A DNA stretch of 64,000 nucleotides, taken from Planctomicrobium sp051465645. GTDB taxonomy: Bacteria; Planctomycetota; Planctomycetia; Planctomycetales; Planctomycetaceae. The stretch's first letter is position 1. Every line of letters begins with the position of its first letter. The notes below the pieces were generated by a model, which had not been told where the DNA came from, ran no database searches, and was given only the letters and a program-made list of their open reading frames with translations. The translations under genes and the position numbers were made by a program. Of the stretch, positions 37,815-46,038 are shown one piece after another. The stretch covers positions 744,001 through 808,000 of the forward strand of contig NZ_CP195790.1 in NCBI RefSeq assembly GCF_051465645.1. The letters run 5' to 3'.

Positions 37815-37824
37815 CAGGCAGTTC

Positions 37825-37858
37825 GTTAAATCGACTCTTCATAAGTGATCGATTTAAC
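37825..37858. promoter_or_regulatory. 10-bp inverted repeat before the SDR operon
   Basis: Perfect arms GTTAAATCGA (37825-37834) and TCGATTTAAC (37849-37858) separated by 14 nt. It fills nearly all of the 48-bp gap between the lipoprotein gene stop and the SDR start. There is no T tract on either side, so an operator or attenuator for the catabolic operon is more likely than a terminator. Confidence 0.5.
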
Positions 37859-37862
37859 AGGG

Positions 37863-38273
37863 CTAGTCAAGCTTGAAATCCAGTTTGAGTGGTCCGGAAC
37901 CTTCTGTCACCTTCGCGGTCAACGTTGTCTTCTGATTGTACTTTTCAGGAATCACAACGCTTGCTTTTCGAGTCGCGGAAAGAATCTGCTCTTCAGTCAT
38001 TCCAGAGGTGTTCGGAAGGGCTGATATTTCAACCTTCAAATCGCCGATCGGGACGGCGTTTGCACTCGGGGTTTGAAATTTTCCACCGTTGATCTCGGCA
38101 GATGAGACGGGGCCTTCAGGTTGTGGGAGAAAACGAATGGATCCGAATTCAAGTGGAGTTCCCTGAAATTGTACCGTTCCTTCGACGACTCGTCGCTTGG
38201 GGCCGGTATCAGATTCCCCGCAGCCTGAGAGGAGGAGAAGCAGCAGCAGCGAGACGCGAAGGGGCCGTGACAA
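37863..38273 (-). CDS. Small planctomycete lipoprotein
   Basis: A 136-residue predicted lipoprotein: basic start, poly-Leu core, lipobox LSGC (about residues 15-18) and then a beta-rich domain (VEGTVQFQGTPLEFGSIRFLP) that resembles the carboxypeptidase-regulatory-like/transthyretin-like domain common in planctomycete lipoproteins. TTG 38273 is preferred over TTG 38300 because AAGGA lies 7 nt before it and it gives a normal-length signal. It lies downstream of the DUF1559 gene on the same strand, a pairing often seen in these genomes, 158 bp apart. Function unknown. Confidence 0.8.
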   Translation of the reverse strand: MSRPLRVSLLLLLLLSGCGESDTGPKRRVVEGTVQFQGTPLEFGSIRFLPQPEGPVSSAEINGGKFQTPSANAVPIGDLKVEISALPNTSGMTEEQILSATRKASVVIPEKYNQKTTLTAKVTEGSGPLKLDFKLD

Positions 38274-38431
38274 TGCTGAATCCTTATCAATGGAACACAA
38301 GAGGAGTGCGTGGGGCGTCGTTGCAGTTCAAGGGACCATGTGAACCGAGGGCGGATGCTTTGTAACGACTCGCCTTTGGAGTCATTCGAGTTGGCGAACT
38401 GCCGTGCGCCCGCATGGGAGACTCGGACGGT

Positions 38432-39370
38432 TTAGAATTCGCCAACCACTTCGGATCCGGCTCGCGTTGCCAGAGCTTGAAGCGTGCCTAAATGCATGTT
38501 CTTGGAAAGGAAATGCACGGAACCGTCCGCCATGCCGAAGTGCGCTCCGCCAGTATGGAAGCTTGAGAACCCTTGAGGGCGGAAAGCAAATGTTCCGCCT
38601 CCTGGAACTGTCGTGCTTCCATTGATTCCACGGCTGACATCAAAAACGTTGTAGCCAGCATAGGTGTTGGCGTTCGGTGATGTGGTTCCGTTAGACACGA
38701 CGGAAGGGTTCCCTGTCACTTCGCCGATCGCCAGTGTTGAACTCAGTCCATCAGTGATATCGCCGAAACGGACGCGGGAGGCTGCAAACAGCAATCCGTT
38801 TCCATCCATTCTGGGACGTATATCTTCGCACGTCCAATCCCGAGAATCAGCTACCCCGCCGATGTCTGTGCGTGGCATGCGTGTCGGCCCTGTCGCCAAT
38901 GGGTTCACCATCGACTCTGATTGCGGATTGCTAGGACACAACAGATTGGGGACTGGGCCTAATGCGTTGGCTGCGAAGTTTGAAGTCGCTCCCAGGACAT
39001 TCAAAGGTTCGAATGTCAGGTTGCTGTAGCTGTTGGCCTGATCCATATAGGGAAGGATGTGAACCGCCCAGGAGAACAGCGTTCGATTGCCGGCAACAGG
39101 CCAGCAGACTCTTGAGTTCGTACCGGTTCCTCCACCAATCCCTCCTCCGGGAGGAAGCGTCTGGTGGCTGTCTGCATAGTTGTGCAATGCCAGAAGGGTT
39201 TGTTTGAAATTGTTCTTGCAGGTAGACCGTCGGGCGGCTTCTCTGGCCTGCTGAACAGCAGGAAGAAGAAGTGCGATCAAGATGGCAATTATGGCGATGA
39301 CGACCAGCAGCTCAATCAGTGTGAATCCGCGAGATGATTGGCGGAGTTGAGCAGGTGAAGCGTTCTGCAT
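38432..39370 (-). CDS. DUF1559 prepilin-like protein with H-X9-DG C-terminus
   Basis: A 312-residue type II secretion pseudopilin-like protein. Residues 11-40 are a class III prepilin signal: cleavage after G15, F16 as new N-terminus and E20 at position +5 (SRGFTLIELLVVIAI). The following helix continues as AREAARRSTCKNNFKQ, then comes a DUF1559 globular domain, and the C-terminus shows HTGGAHFGMADG, the H-X9-DG motif. DUF1559 proteins occur in large numbers in planctomycetes and are probably surface or secretion-associated. GAGG lies 8 nt before ATG 39370. Confidence 0.92.
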   Translation of the reverse strand: MQNASPAQLRQSSRGFTLIELLVVIAIIAILIALLLPAVQQAREAARRSTCKNNFKQTLLALHNYADSHQTLPPGGGIGGGTGTNSRVCWPVAGNRTLFSWAVHILPYMDQANSYSNLTFEPLNVLGATSNFAANALGPVPNLLCPSNPQSESMVNPLATGPTRMPRTDIGGVADSRDWTCEDIRPRMDGNGLLFAASRVRFGDITDGLSSTLAIGEVTGNPSVVSNGTTSPNANTYAGYNVFDVSRGINGSTTVPGGGTFAFRPQGFSSFHTGGAHFGMADGSVHFLSKNMHLGTLQALATRAGSEVVGEF

Positions 39371-40225
39371 GACGAGACCTCACGCAAGAAAATGGAAGAT
39401 GGAACATTTGGAAAATGTCACGTTTGAAATGCGCGTACGAAAGATTGTTCGACCATGGATGTGAGTCATTTGAGGAGGTCTAGGTCGAATGTTTTGTCAG
39501 TCGAAATCCTGATGCTAGTGTGCACATAAGTGAGGGTGTCGAACTGCTGACGAGATCGTCCTCTCAGGACATGCTCATCGAATTCTTCAAATTTGATGTG
39601 AGTGATCATGTCTTAAATGTGCACAAAGTCAATTCCACCATGGCCATATACGCTGAAAATATCGAAAAATGCAATTATGTTTTATGTCGATGGGTATCCA
39701 GGTGGGATGGAGCCTGTAGACAAAATGAACGGAGTCTACGGATTCAAGAGGGAATCTAAGCGCGATGACGGCAGCGTTGTGAGCTTGCTGTCCGGAGCTG
39801 CAGATCCTCGGCGATTCGTCGTGAACGAATCTGGCAGTTTTCTTTGTTCTGTTTCGCGGTCGAATCACCACGTCTGTCTGAGGATGACAATGTGGTGTGA
39901 ATCGACCGTGCGTCTGAAAGATGTCAAGCTGCCAGGTAACCGAAAAGAGTCACGGAACGCATCGGGAGCGCATTCCTTGGAACCACAACCAGTGCTGAAA
40001 CTGGATGGTTCGTAGTGAGAGTGGTGTCGAAGAGGTTGCAAACGTTGGAATGGTCTCGCTCTCCGCGATGATCCTGTTTCGGTGGATCATCGCGGCAGGA
40101 GTCTGTGTGTGGGCGATACACTCTGAGGCCGGATTCGCCAAATCCCAATGGCAGAGTCTGTCGGGTGGGAGCAGCAGGGGAAATGATGAAACTGCCCGAA
40201 CGAGCCCCAAATAAACCGCACCGGC
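39371..40225. other. Gene-poor stretch, 855 bp, with a hairpin at 40063-40095
   Basis: Upstream of the DUF1559 gene and downstream of the TolR-like gene, both minus strand. A perfect 11-bp stem CCGCGATGATC (40063-40073) with GATCATCGCGG (40085-40095) lies 130 bp beyond the TolR-like stop, without a T tract. Two overlapping plus-strand frames (39520-39759 and 39617-40015) are in different frames, lack ribosome sites and show no domain; 39617-40015 has somewhat protein-like composition and could be a small or decayed gene. None is called. Confidence 0.4.
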
Positions 40226-41341
40226 CTAATCCAGGACGTTCGCTGGTTTTGCAGGTGGTTGCGGAGTGGTTGAAGGCGGTGGCTTCGGAAGTGGTGGTCC
40301 GAGCTCAATTACCGGAACTGATGTTTCATAGATCCAGTTCTGCGGTTGAGCCTCCCAACCGGCCTGAACACCGTTCTGCATCAAGACCTGTCGTGCAGTC
40401 AGATAGACATCATAGCTGTCTGGCAACACATAGAAGACGACGTAAAACTGCTGTGGATTAATGGAGAGAAGCAATCGCTTGATCGTACTGCGATTACTCA
40501 TGATGGCTTCTGAAGTGAATCCCTTGTCTTCACGCGGGATCATGCGGAGCCGTGGCCATCGATCGTTGTTAATGAAATACTCGGCAGTGAAAAAATCATC
40601 ATCATAGCTCGGCATCTTTAAGAAGTGCTTGGCAAACTCTGTCGGGCTGATCCCTGCCTGTGGATCGGTGTTGAGTTTGTATCGGATGATGATCTGTTTG
40701 CCACGATTCTCTGCGTCCTTGCGGAAATCGTCGACGCTCATCGGGTACAGCTTTCCGTTGGCACATAGCATGTTGAGACGCTTTGCGCCGGGCGGTGCTG
40801 GCCGGGGATTCGGAATGCTCAGAATCTTTGGCGGTGGAGCTGCTTTGACGGGTGTTTTATCAAGGCGCGCCTGCAGGTCCGCCTTCTTGGCGAGTGCTTC
40901 AGTAATACTTGCCTGAAGTTTCTCCCGCTCTGCTTCGGCCAGTTCGACTTCTTTCTTGCTGGTCTCAGCCATTTTCTTGTCACTCTCGATTTTCATCGAG
41001 AATTGATTCGCTTCTTTCTGAGTGTCAGCAAGCAATTTTTTCCTGGCGGCAACAGTGTCCTTCAGGCGGTTCAAGCGTTCCTGTTCTGATGCGATATTGA
41101 ACGAGTCCAATTGAACATTCAGTGTGTCTTTATTCGCCGTCAATCGCGCGAGCTTTTCCTTTGCCTCTGTGACATCCTGCTGCGTGACTGTCGAGTTCTC
41201 GATAATGTGCTTGACCGTTTCCTGAACGTTCATCTGGACCATCAAAAGAACCAGGATGAGGACGCCCACGACGTTCGTCATGGCATCCATCAGGGAATCG
41301 AGTTCTAAGTCTTCGCTAAACTCTTTAGGACGCCGTGGCAT
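40226..41341 (-). CDS. TolR/MotB-like partner 1 of an ion-channel cluster
   Basis: A 371-residue inner-membrane protein with one N-terminal helix (about 16-38) that contains an acidic residue, D19 in MDAMTNVVGVLILVLL, placed like the proton-binding Asp of TolR/ExbD/MotB. Then a long coiled coil (about 45-150), a Pro-rich linker (KAAPPPKILSIPNPRPAPPG), and a C-terminal periplasmic alpha/beta domain (about 180-350) that I cannot assign; it ends in a Pro-rich tail. Last gene of a three-gene minus-strand cluster, 64 bp after partner 2, with an ExbB/MotA homologue upstream. It probably forms a stator-like complex using ion flow to do periplasmic work; the work itself is unknown. Confidence 0.75.
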   Translation of the reverse strand: MPRRPKEFSEDLELDSLMDAMTNVVGVLILVLLMVQMNVQETVKHIIENSTVTQQDVTEAKEKLARLTANKDTLNVQLDSFNIASEQERLNRLKDTVAARKKLLADTQKEANQFSMKIESDKKMAETSKKEVELAEAEREKLQASITEALAKKADLQARLDKTPVKAAPPPKILSIPNPRPAPPGAKRLNMLCANGKLYPMSVDDFRKDAENRGKQIIIRYKLNTDPQAGISPTEFAKHFLKMPSYDDDFFTAEYFINNDRWPRLRMIPREDKGFTSEAIMSNRSTIKRLLLSINPQQFYVVFYVLPDSYDVYLTARQVLMQNGVQAGWEAQPQNWIYETSVPVIELGPPLPKPPPSTTPQPPAKPANVLD

Positions 41342-41405
41342 TGGATCTTCTTCGTGTCGGCGGAATGTTCAGATGAGGCCAGCAACTGTCAAAAAGCAAA
41401 GGGGG

Positions 41406-42218
41406 CTATTTCTTTTCCATTGCCTTCTTGAAATAGCTCAGATCGATCTTTCCCTTCCCGACAACCGGCAACTTTCCGTTGGGAACCTCACGGTCGGTGC
41501 AGAACTTTCGTGCTGCGTAAAATGTATTGAGTCCTTCGCTCCGGATTAAAAAGACGATGGAGTTTGAAGGATTATTCACCGCCAATTCGACAAGTTGAAG
41601 GAAGTCTTTGTCAGTTGCCATGTTTGCCGCTCGGATTGTCTTCGGCGGATTCAGATCGTGGAGGACGAGTGCTCCATCCTGACATTCAATGAAGTGAGGA
41701 ATGAAGTTCAGACCACTTCCACTTGGCAAAACCGAGACGTTCGCAGGAGGGGCATCTTTCTTTCCGGAAATGTCGAGCTCGAGCTGAGCGAGTTCCTCTT
41801 GCAGGGTCTTCGATTGAGCGACCATGTCTGAGGTTTTTTCACGCATCGCTGCTGTCAGCGTCGGAATGACGATCTTGACCTCTTTGAGCGCTTCAAGCTG
41901 TTTCTCTGTTTCCTCAAGCTGCTTTTTCAGTGCGAGGATCTCCGCCTCAGAAAGCTCAATCTGGTTCCGCGTTAATGCAGCGGTCGGGCCAATCTTTTCG
42001 TTGATGAGCTTACGGAGTTCTTCCTGCTTCAGTTCCTCTTTCTTGATCTCCTCCTGAGTCATTTCGTACTCGGAAATCATTTCAACATCAGCAGTATCCA
42101 GCTGCTCCAGAGAGACAGCGGCGATCATCAACGTCAGCACTCCAATCACGGTCGTAATGATGTCCATGAATGGAAAGAGCGAAACATCTTCTTCTGTTGC
42201 AGCCTGCTTGCGGGCCAT
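41406..42218 (-). CDS. TolR/MotB-like partner 2 of an ion-channel cluster
   Basis: A 270-residue membrane protein built like its neighbour: one N-terminal helix (about 13-36) with D19 in FPFMDIITTVIGVLTLMI, then a strongly charged coiled coil (about 40-155, EIKKEELKQEELRKLI), then a small C-terminal domain (about 170-270, PHFIECQDGALVLHD, NSIVFLIRSEGLNTFYAARKFCTD). The Asp and the MD-x-x-T-x-V-x-GVL pattern are shared with partner 1, suggesting duplication or a heterodimer. AGAAGAG precedes ATG 42218. The last two-thirds face the periplasm. I know of no characterised system with this exact trio. Confidence 0.75.
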   Translation of the reverse strand: MARKQAATEEDVSLFPFMDIITTVIGVLTLMIAAVSLEQLDTADVEMISEYEMTQEEIKKEELKQEELRKLINEKIGPTAALTRNQIELSEAEILALKKQLEETEKQLEALKEVKIVIPTLTAAMREKTSDMVAQSKTLQEELAQLELDISGKKDAPPANVSVLPSGSGLNFIPHFIECQDGALVLHDLNPPKTIRAANMATDKDFLQLVELAVNNPSNSIVFLIRSEGLNTFYAARKFCTDREVPNGKLPVVGKGKIDLSYFKKAMEKK

Positions 42219-42539
42219 CGTGCTCTTCTGAAAAAGGTTTCTCTACTGATTCAAAATCAATCGACTCTGCGTGAATCGTCTGGCAGGTGGATTGTTGTGT
42301 GAAACCCCATTACGGAGTTTGCAGCTTTCTGATTCTCAATCGTTGTGTTGTGACTGAGTGACGCGATGGAATTTTATTGTGATGCGAAGTGAGTGCCGTG
42401 TGATCTGAGTTGCGTGATGTACCTGACGTTCTCACATCAATCTCGAAACAGGGGAACTCGCTTTAACGGGGCCCGTGGTTTCAGAATCTGAAAGCCACGG
42501 GCTCTGTCTGATTTCTCCTGGAGTCAATTCCAACTCTGA
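42219..42539. other. Intergenic hairpin within the channel cluster (stem 42471-42502)
   Basis: The 321-bp gap between the ExbB-like gene and partner 2 contains a stable hairpin: GCCCGTGG (42471-42478) with CCACGGGC (42495-42502), continued inward by TTTCAGA/TCTGAAA. It lies 38 bp past the ExbB-like stop on the minus strand and has no T tract. It may be an RNA processing or stability element that sets different subunit levels, or a factor-assisted terminator. Confidence 0.5.
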
Positions 42540-44054
42540 CTATTTGCCCCCAAACCATTTTCCCCATCCGGATCGTGGAACCTGTTGAATAACAACCGAG
42601 CGTTCGCCAAGTCGGATCAGAACATCGTTCAACGATTCCAGCCCGCGACCGATTCCATCGAAGCGCTCGATGAGCATGTTCTGGGCAGATCCCAATGAGC
42701 CGTGAACTTCCGCTTGAAGTTGACCTGCCTGTTGTGCAGCAGTGGCGACAACAGTTTGAACTCCCTGTGCAGACTCGGCGATCTGAAGGAACTGCGCGCT
42801 GAGTTGGCTCTGCAACTCTGTCGCGTGTTCGCGTTGCTGTTCCTGCATTTTAGCAGCAGCGATTTCGAAGTTTTGAGCCATTTGGGCGGTCAGCTTGCCC
42901 CCCATGGAGTCGAGACGGTGCAACCACTTCTCAAGCTCTGCGTGATGTGTCCCCATCGCAGCTTCGACAGCTTCCCGGAACGCTGCGGTATTGCCCCCGC
43001 CAGTCCCGCGCTCCGCTCCTCCTTCACGTCCGTCATTGAGACGGCGGAGGAAGTTCTCATTGCAGTATTCATCTACGCTTCCCAATAAATCCTCTTCGCT
43101 TTTCTGAAGCGAAGATTGTGGGATTTTCACAATCATACTGAGAACAAGCGCGAGCAGCGTCGTGTCGAATGCGGTTCCAAGACCACTGAACACGTCATTC
43201 ATCGCCCCTTTCAGTGCTTTCATGTCTGAAGCAGCTGCAAGGCTGGCACCAAGGCTCGCGACCGCAACGCTCAATCCGAGCACGGTCCCGATAAACCCGA
43301 GAATCGGAAGTGACCAAAGCAGGACTTTTGCGAGTGAGTAACTGCCCATCACATTGTTGGCGTCAAGCCCGGCCTGTGACTCCATCATCGTGACGGTTTC
43401 GGCAGCGCTTTTTCGCACACGAAAATGTTCGATTCCTCGCAGCACTCGGTTGATCAGAAAGCTGCTGGAAGAGGCTCCAGGCAAACCGCGAATATGGTTG
43501 ACGAACCGATCCAGCGATTTGAGGCTGATCTCTTCCGAAATCTCCGTTGGCAGCACATCCAGCAGCATGCATTCCTTCTGAATCTTCAGGTTGCGAGCCT
43601 TCATGATCAGAATGGCGACTGCCCAACCAAAGGCAAACGTCAGGAAGTATGGGATTACCCCGCGATCCCAGAACAGCTGGCCAAACAGGTTCCAGCGTAA
43701 TGGATAGGTTGCAAGGAAGATCAGTACTGTGAAAGCCAGACCCAGCAATCCACTGGGGATCATGGGAATGTCACTGGATGCAGAACCTGTATCTAAGAGA
43801 GTGACGTCGGCTGCTTTCGATGGGCTTTGAGTTGCCCCATTCTTCGCGCTTGCACTCGCTGAGACAGGTGGCGTGGTGTCTGTACTCGTAATGCTTGTGA
43901 AATCTGGAAATCGAATCCCTGACTCACTTGCTGCACCTGGAATTTTTACAGTGCCATGGCAGTACGGGCAGGTGCGGGTTTTGCCAGCCAGACCTTCTGG
44001 AATCTTCAACGGCTTATTGCAATGCGGGCAAGCAATTTTCGTGTAGACAGTCAT
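42540..44054 (-). CDS. ExbB/MotA-type proton-channel subunit with N-terminal zinc ribbon
   Basis: A 504-residue inner-membrane protein. Residues 1-40 are a zinc ribbon (C9/C12 and C30/C33: IACPHC, TCPYC). After a Ser-rich linker come four helices at about 101-118, 133-152, 243-268 and 291-312. The last two carry the ExbB/TolQ/MotA signature LPILGFIGTVLGLSVA and GLGTAFDTTLLALVLSM. Residues 340-504 form a long amphipathic helical tail (MAQNFEIAAAKMQEQQREHAT), longer than in ExbB or TolQ and reminiscent of the tail of ZorA in Zorya defence, though homology is not shown. First gene of the cluster with two TolR/MotB-like partners. Confidence 0.82.
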   Translation of the reverse strand: MTVYTKIACPHCNKPLKIPEGLAGKTRTCPYCHGTVKIPGAASESGIRFPDFTSITSTDTTPPVSASASAKNGATQSPSKAADVTLLDTGSASSDIPMIPSGLLGLAFTVLIFLATYPLRWNLFGQLFWDRGVIPYFLTFAFGWAVAILIMKARNLKIQKECMLLDVLPTEISEEISLKSLDRFVNHIRGLPGASSSSFLINRVLRGIEHFRVRKSAAETVTMMESQAGLDANNVMGSYSLAKVLLWSLPILGFIGTVLGLSVAVASLGASLAAASDMKALKGAMNDVFSGLGTAFDTTLLALVLSMIVKIPQSSLQKSEEDLLGSVDEYCNENFLRRLNDGREGGAERGTGGGNTAAFREAVEAAMGTHHAELEKWLHRLDSMGGKLTAQMAQNFEIAAAKMQEQQREHATELQSQLSAQFLQIAESAQGVQTVVATAAQQAGQLQAEVHGSLGSAQNMLIERFDGIGRGLESLNDVLIRLGERSVVIQQVPRSGWGKWFGGK

Positions 44055-44824
44055 CTCGGATTTCGGTCAGGAATTCGAACTGGAAGTCAGCTAACGACAG
44101 GGTAATTTAGAAGTTTTTCAATAATATCGCGACGCTTAGGAGGCAATTTCAGCCGGTCTGTTTCGGAAATTCTTCTTTGAAACGACAATATGTATTCAAG
44201 TGTCGAGAGATGGAGAGTCCTGTAATTGCAAATGTAACGACTGGCGAATCTTGAGAGACTCAACGATGCCTGTTCTGTTCGAATTTTATAATGTCTTCCG
44301 GGGCCAAGCTTTTTGAAAAGCTGATGTCTTTGCCGATTGGAAATTGGGAGTGTTTGTTCAGTACCGCTGCATTGAGAATGAGACACTTGATCGGAACTTT
44401 GTTTGTGAACAACTTGTTCCGGTTTCGTGCTGTTCAAGGGATTCAATCTGATGCGGCACAGCTCGGATGAGATCGCATGCGAAGATAATCGGGCCGCAAT
44501 TGGACACGGTAGTTCGCGAGCGAGGTAATTGTAGGTTCGAGCCGAACCGTGGCCAGAGGCATTGCCGTGACGAAGCGATCAGCGATTGGAAACCTGAATC
44601 GAACCTGAAAGGAACTTGCACCATCAAACTCGCCGGACCCGAAAATGTGGATCACATCGGGCGGTTGTCTGGTTTATAATTCAAACAAAGGGGTTGTCAG
44701 GCGCAGGGGAAAGATCTCTGGCAGAAGCCCTCTGTCTTGGCTGAAGATGGGCTCGTGTGGTTATCGGAATCGATTTCAACTGTTGATCGGGAAAACGGTA
44801 TTTCTCTATTCAGGATGAACTCCC
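44055..44824. other. Intergenic stretch, 770 bp
   Basis: Between the divergent ExbB-like and alcohol dehydrogenase genes. A GGTTCGAGCC string near 44535 looks like a tRNA T-loop but has no matching stem or acceptor. Several short frames on both strands lack ribosome sites and domains. No consensus promoter was recognised. Confidence 0.35.
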
Positions 44825-45853
44825 ATGCAGAAAACGATGAAGGCGGCTGTCGTTCGTGAGTTCGGATCTCCACTGGTGATTCAGGAAGTCCCGGTTCCGA
44901 AGGCAGGCCCAGGTCAGGTTCTTGTCAAGATCGAGACCAGCGGTGTCTGTCACACCGACCTGCATGCGGCAGAAGGCGATTGGCCAGTGAAGCCATCTCC
45001 TCCATTCATTCCCGGTCATGAAGGTGTTGGTCATGTCGTGTCACTCGGGAGTGGAGTCAAGCATATTAAAGAAGGTGATCGTGTTGGCCTGGTCTGGCTT
45101 TATTCAGCTTGCGGGTACTGCGAACACTGTCTCGGAGGGTGGGAAACTCTTTGTGAACGGCAACAGAACTCCGGGTATTCCGTCAATGGAAGCTTTGCAG
45201 AGTATGTCGTCGCCGACCCGAACTTCGTTGGTCATATTCCTGCTAATGTCGACTCTGTTGAGATCGCACCTGTCTTGTGTGCGGGCGTCACTGTCTACAA
45301 GGGATTGAAGATGACGGAAGTGAAACCCGGTGGATGGGTTGTCATCTCCGGAGTGGGCGGACTCGGTCACATGGCTGTTCAGTACGCCAAAGCGATGGGA
45401 ATGAATGTCGCTGCCGTCGACGTCGATGATTCGAAACTCGAACTCGCTGAACGACTCGGTGCCACTGTTACAGTGAACGCCAGGAAGCAGAATCCCGCTG
45501 AATTCTTCAAGAAGGAATTCAAGGGAGCTCACGGTGTTCTGGTGACCGCTGTTTCTCCAATTGCATTTGAACAGGCATTGGGAATGGTCCGTCGCGGGGG
45601 AACAGTTGCCTTGAATGGTCTCCCGGCTGGCAATTTCCCACTTTCAATTTTTGACATGGTGCTGAACGGCGTCACAGTTAGAGGGTCGATCGTAGGTACT
45701 CGGCTCGACTTGAAGGAAGCACTGGAGTTTGCCGCAGAAGGGAAAGTGAAAGCCACCGTCAAAGCGGAGCCGATTGAGAATATCAACAGCATCTTCGACA
45801 GAATGAAGCAAGGCAAAATCGAAGGGCGAATCGTGTTGGACTTGCGATCCTGA
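44825..45853 (+). CDS. adhP: Zinc-dependent alcohol dehydrogenase
   Basis: A 342-residue medium-chain dehydrogenase of the AdhP type, oxidising ethanol and similar primary alcohols or reducing aldehydes with NAD. Catalytic zinc ligands are C42 (SGVCHTDLH), H65/E66 (PGHEGVG) and C152; the structural zinc site is complete (C96, C99, C102, C110 in CGYCEHCLGGWETLC). The NAD loop is GVGGLG (about 176-181), followed by the acidic residue in VDVDDSKLELA that favours NAD over NADP. AGGATG lies upstream of ATG 44825; ATG 44837 (MKAAVV) is an alternative. A single gene with its own terminator. Confidence 0.93.
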   Translation: MQKTMKAAVVREFGSPLVIQEVPVPKAGPGQVLVKIETSGVCHTDLHAAEGDWPVKPSPPFIPGHEGVGHVVSLGSGVKHIKEGDRVGLVWLYSACGYCEHCLGGWETLCERQQNSGYSVNGSFAEYVVADPNFVGHIPANVDSVEIAPVLCAGVTVYKGLKMTEVKPGGWVVISGVGGLGHMAVQYAKAMGMNVAAVDVDDSKLELAERLGATVTVNARKQNPAEFFKKEFKGAHGVLVTAVSPIAFEQALGMVRRGGTVALNGLPAGNFPLSIFDMVLNGVTVRGSIVGTRLDLKEALEFAAEGKVKATVKAEPIENINSIFDRMKQGKIEGRIVLDLRS

Positions 45854-45896
45854 TCGCCTGATTATGTCAAGAAATTAAGGACTCACAGAGATCTTT

Positions 45897-45957
45897 AAGC
45901 GTGTGTCGTTGCCCTCAGCGTGAATCGTCACCTGATGGCAACGACACACGCTTTTCT
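45897..45957 (+). terminator. Very strong terminator after adhP
   Basis: Perfect 17-bp stem (45897-45913 with 45937-45953, 23-nt loop) followed by TTTTC. It also faces the convergent transporter gene that stops at 46039 and may serve both, since the minus-strand side ends in TTAAAGATC. Confidence 0.9.
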
Positions 45958-46038
45958 TGTTTCGATGAGCTCTTGCGAAGCTGAGCTCTCTGCTTTGATC
46001 AAGAGCGTTTCTTCATGTCGGATGGCGACTCAGGGTGT

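Noticed and set aside
39520..40015. Two overlapping plus-strand open frames
   Set aside because: Different frames, no ribosome site and no recognisable domain. Possibly a decayed small gene, but not supportable.
42540..44054. Assignment of the channel gene as ZorA of a Zorya defence system
   Set aside because: The long tail is reminiscent, but there is no ZorC, ZorD or ZorE-like gene and there are two plug proteins instead of one ZorB.
44520..44560. tRNA-like T-loop string GGTTCGAGCC
   Set aside because: No 5-bp T stem, anticodon arm or acceptor stem can be formed around it.
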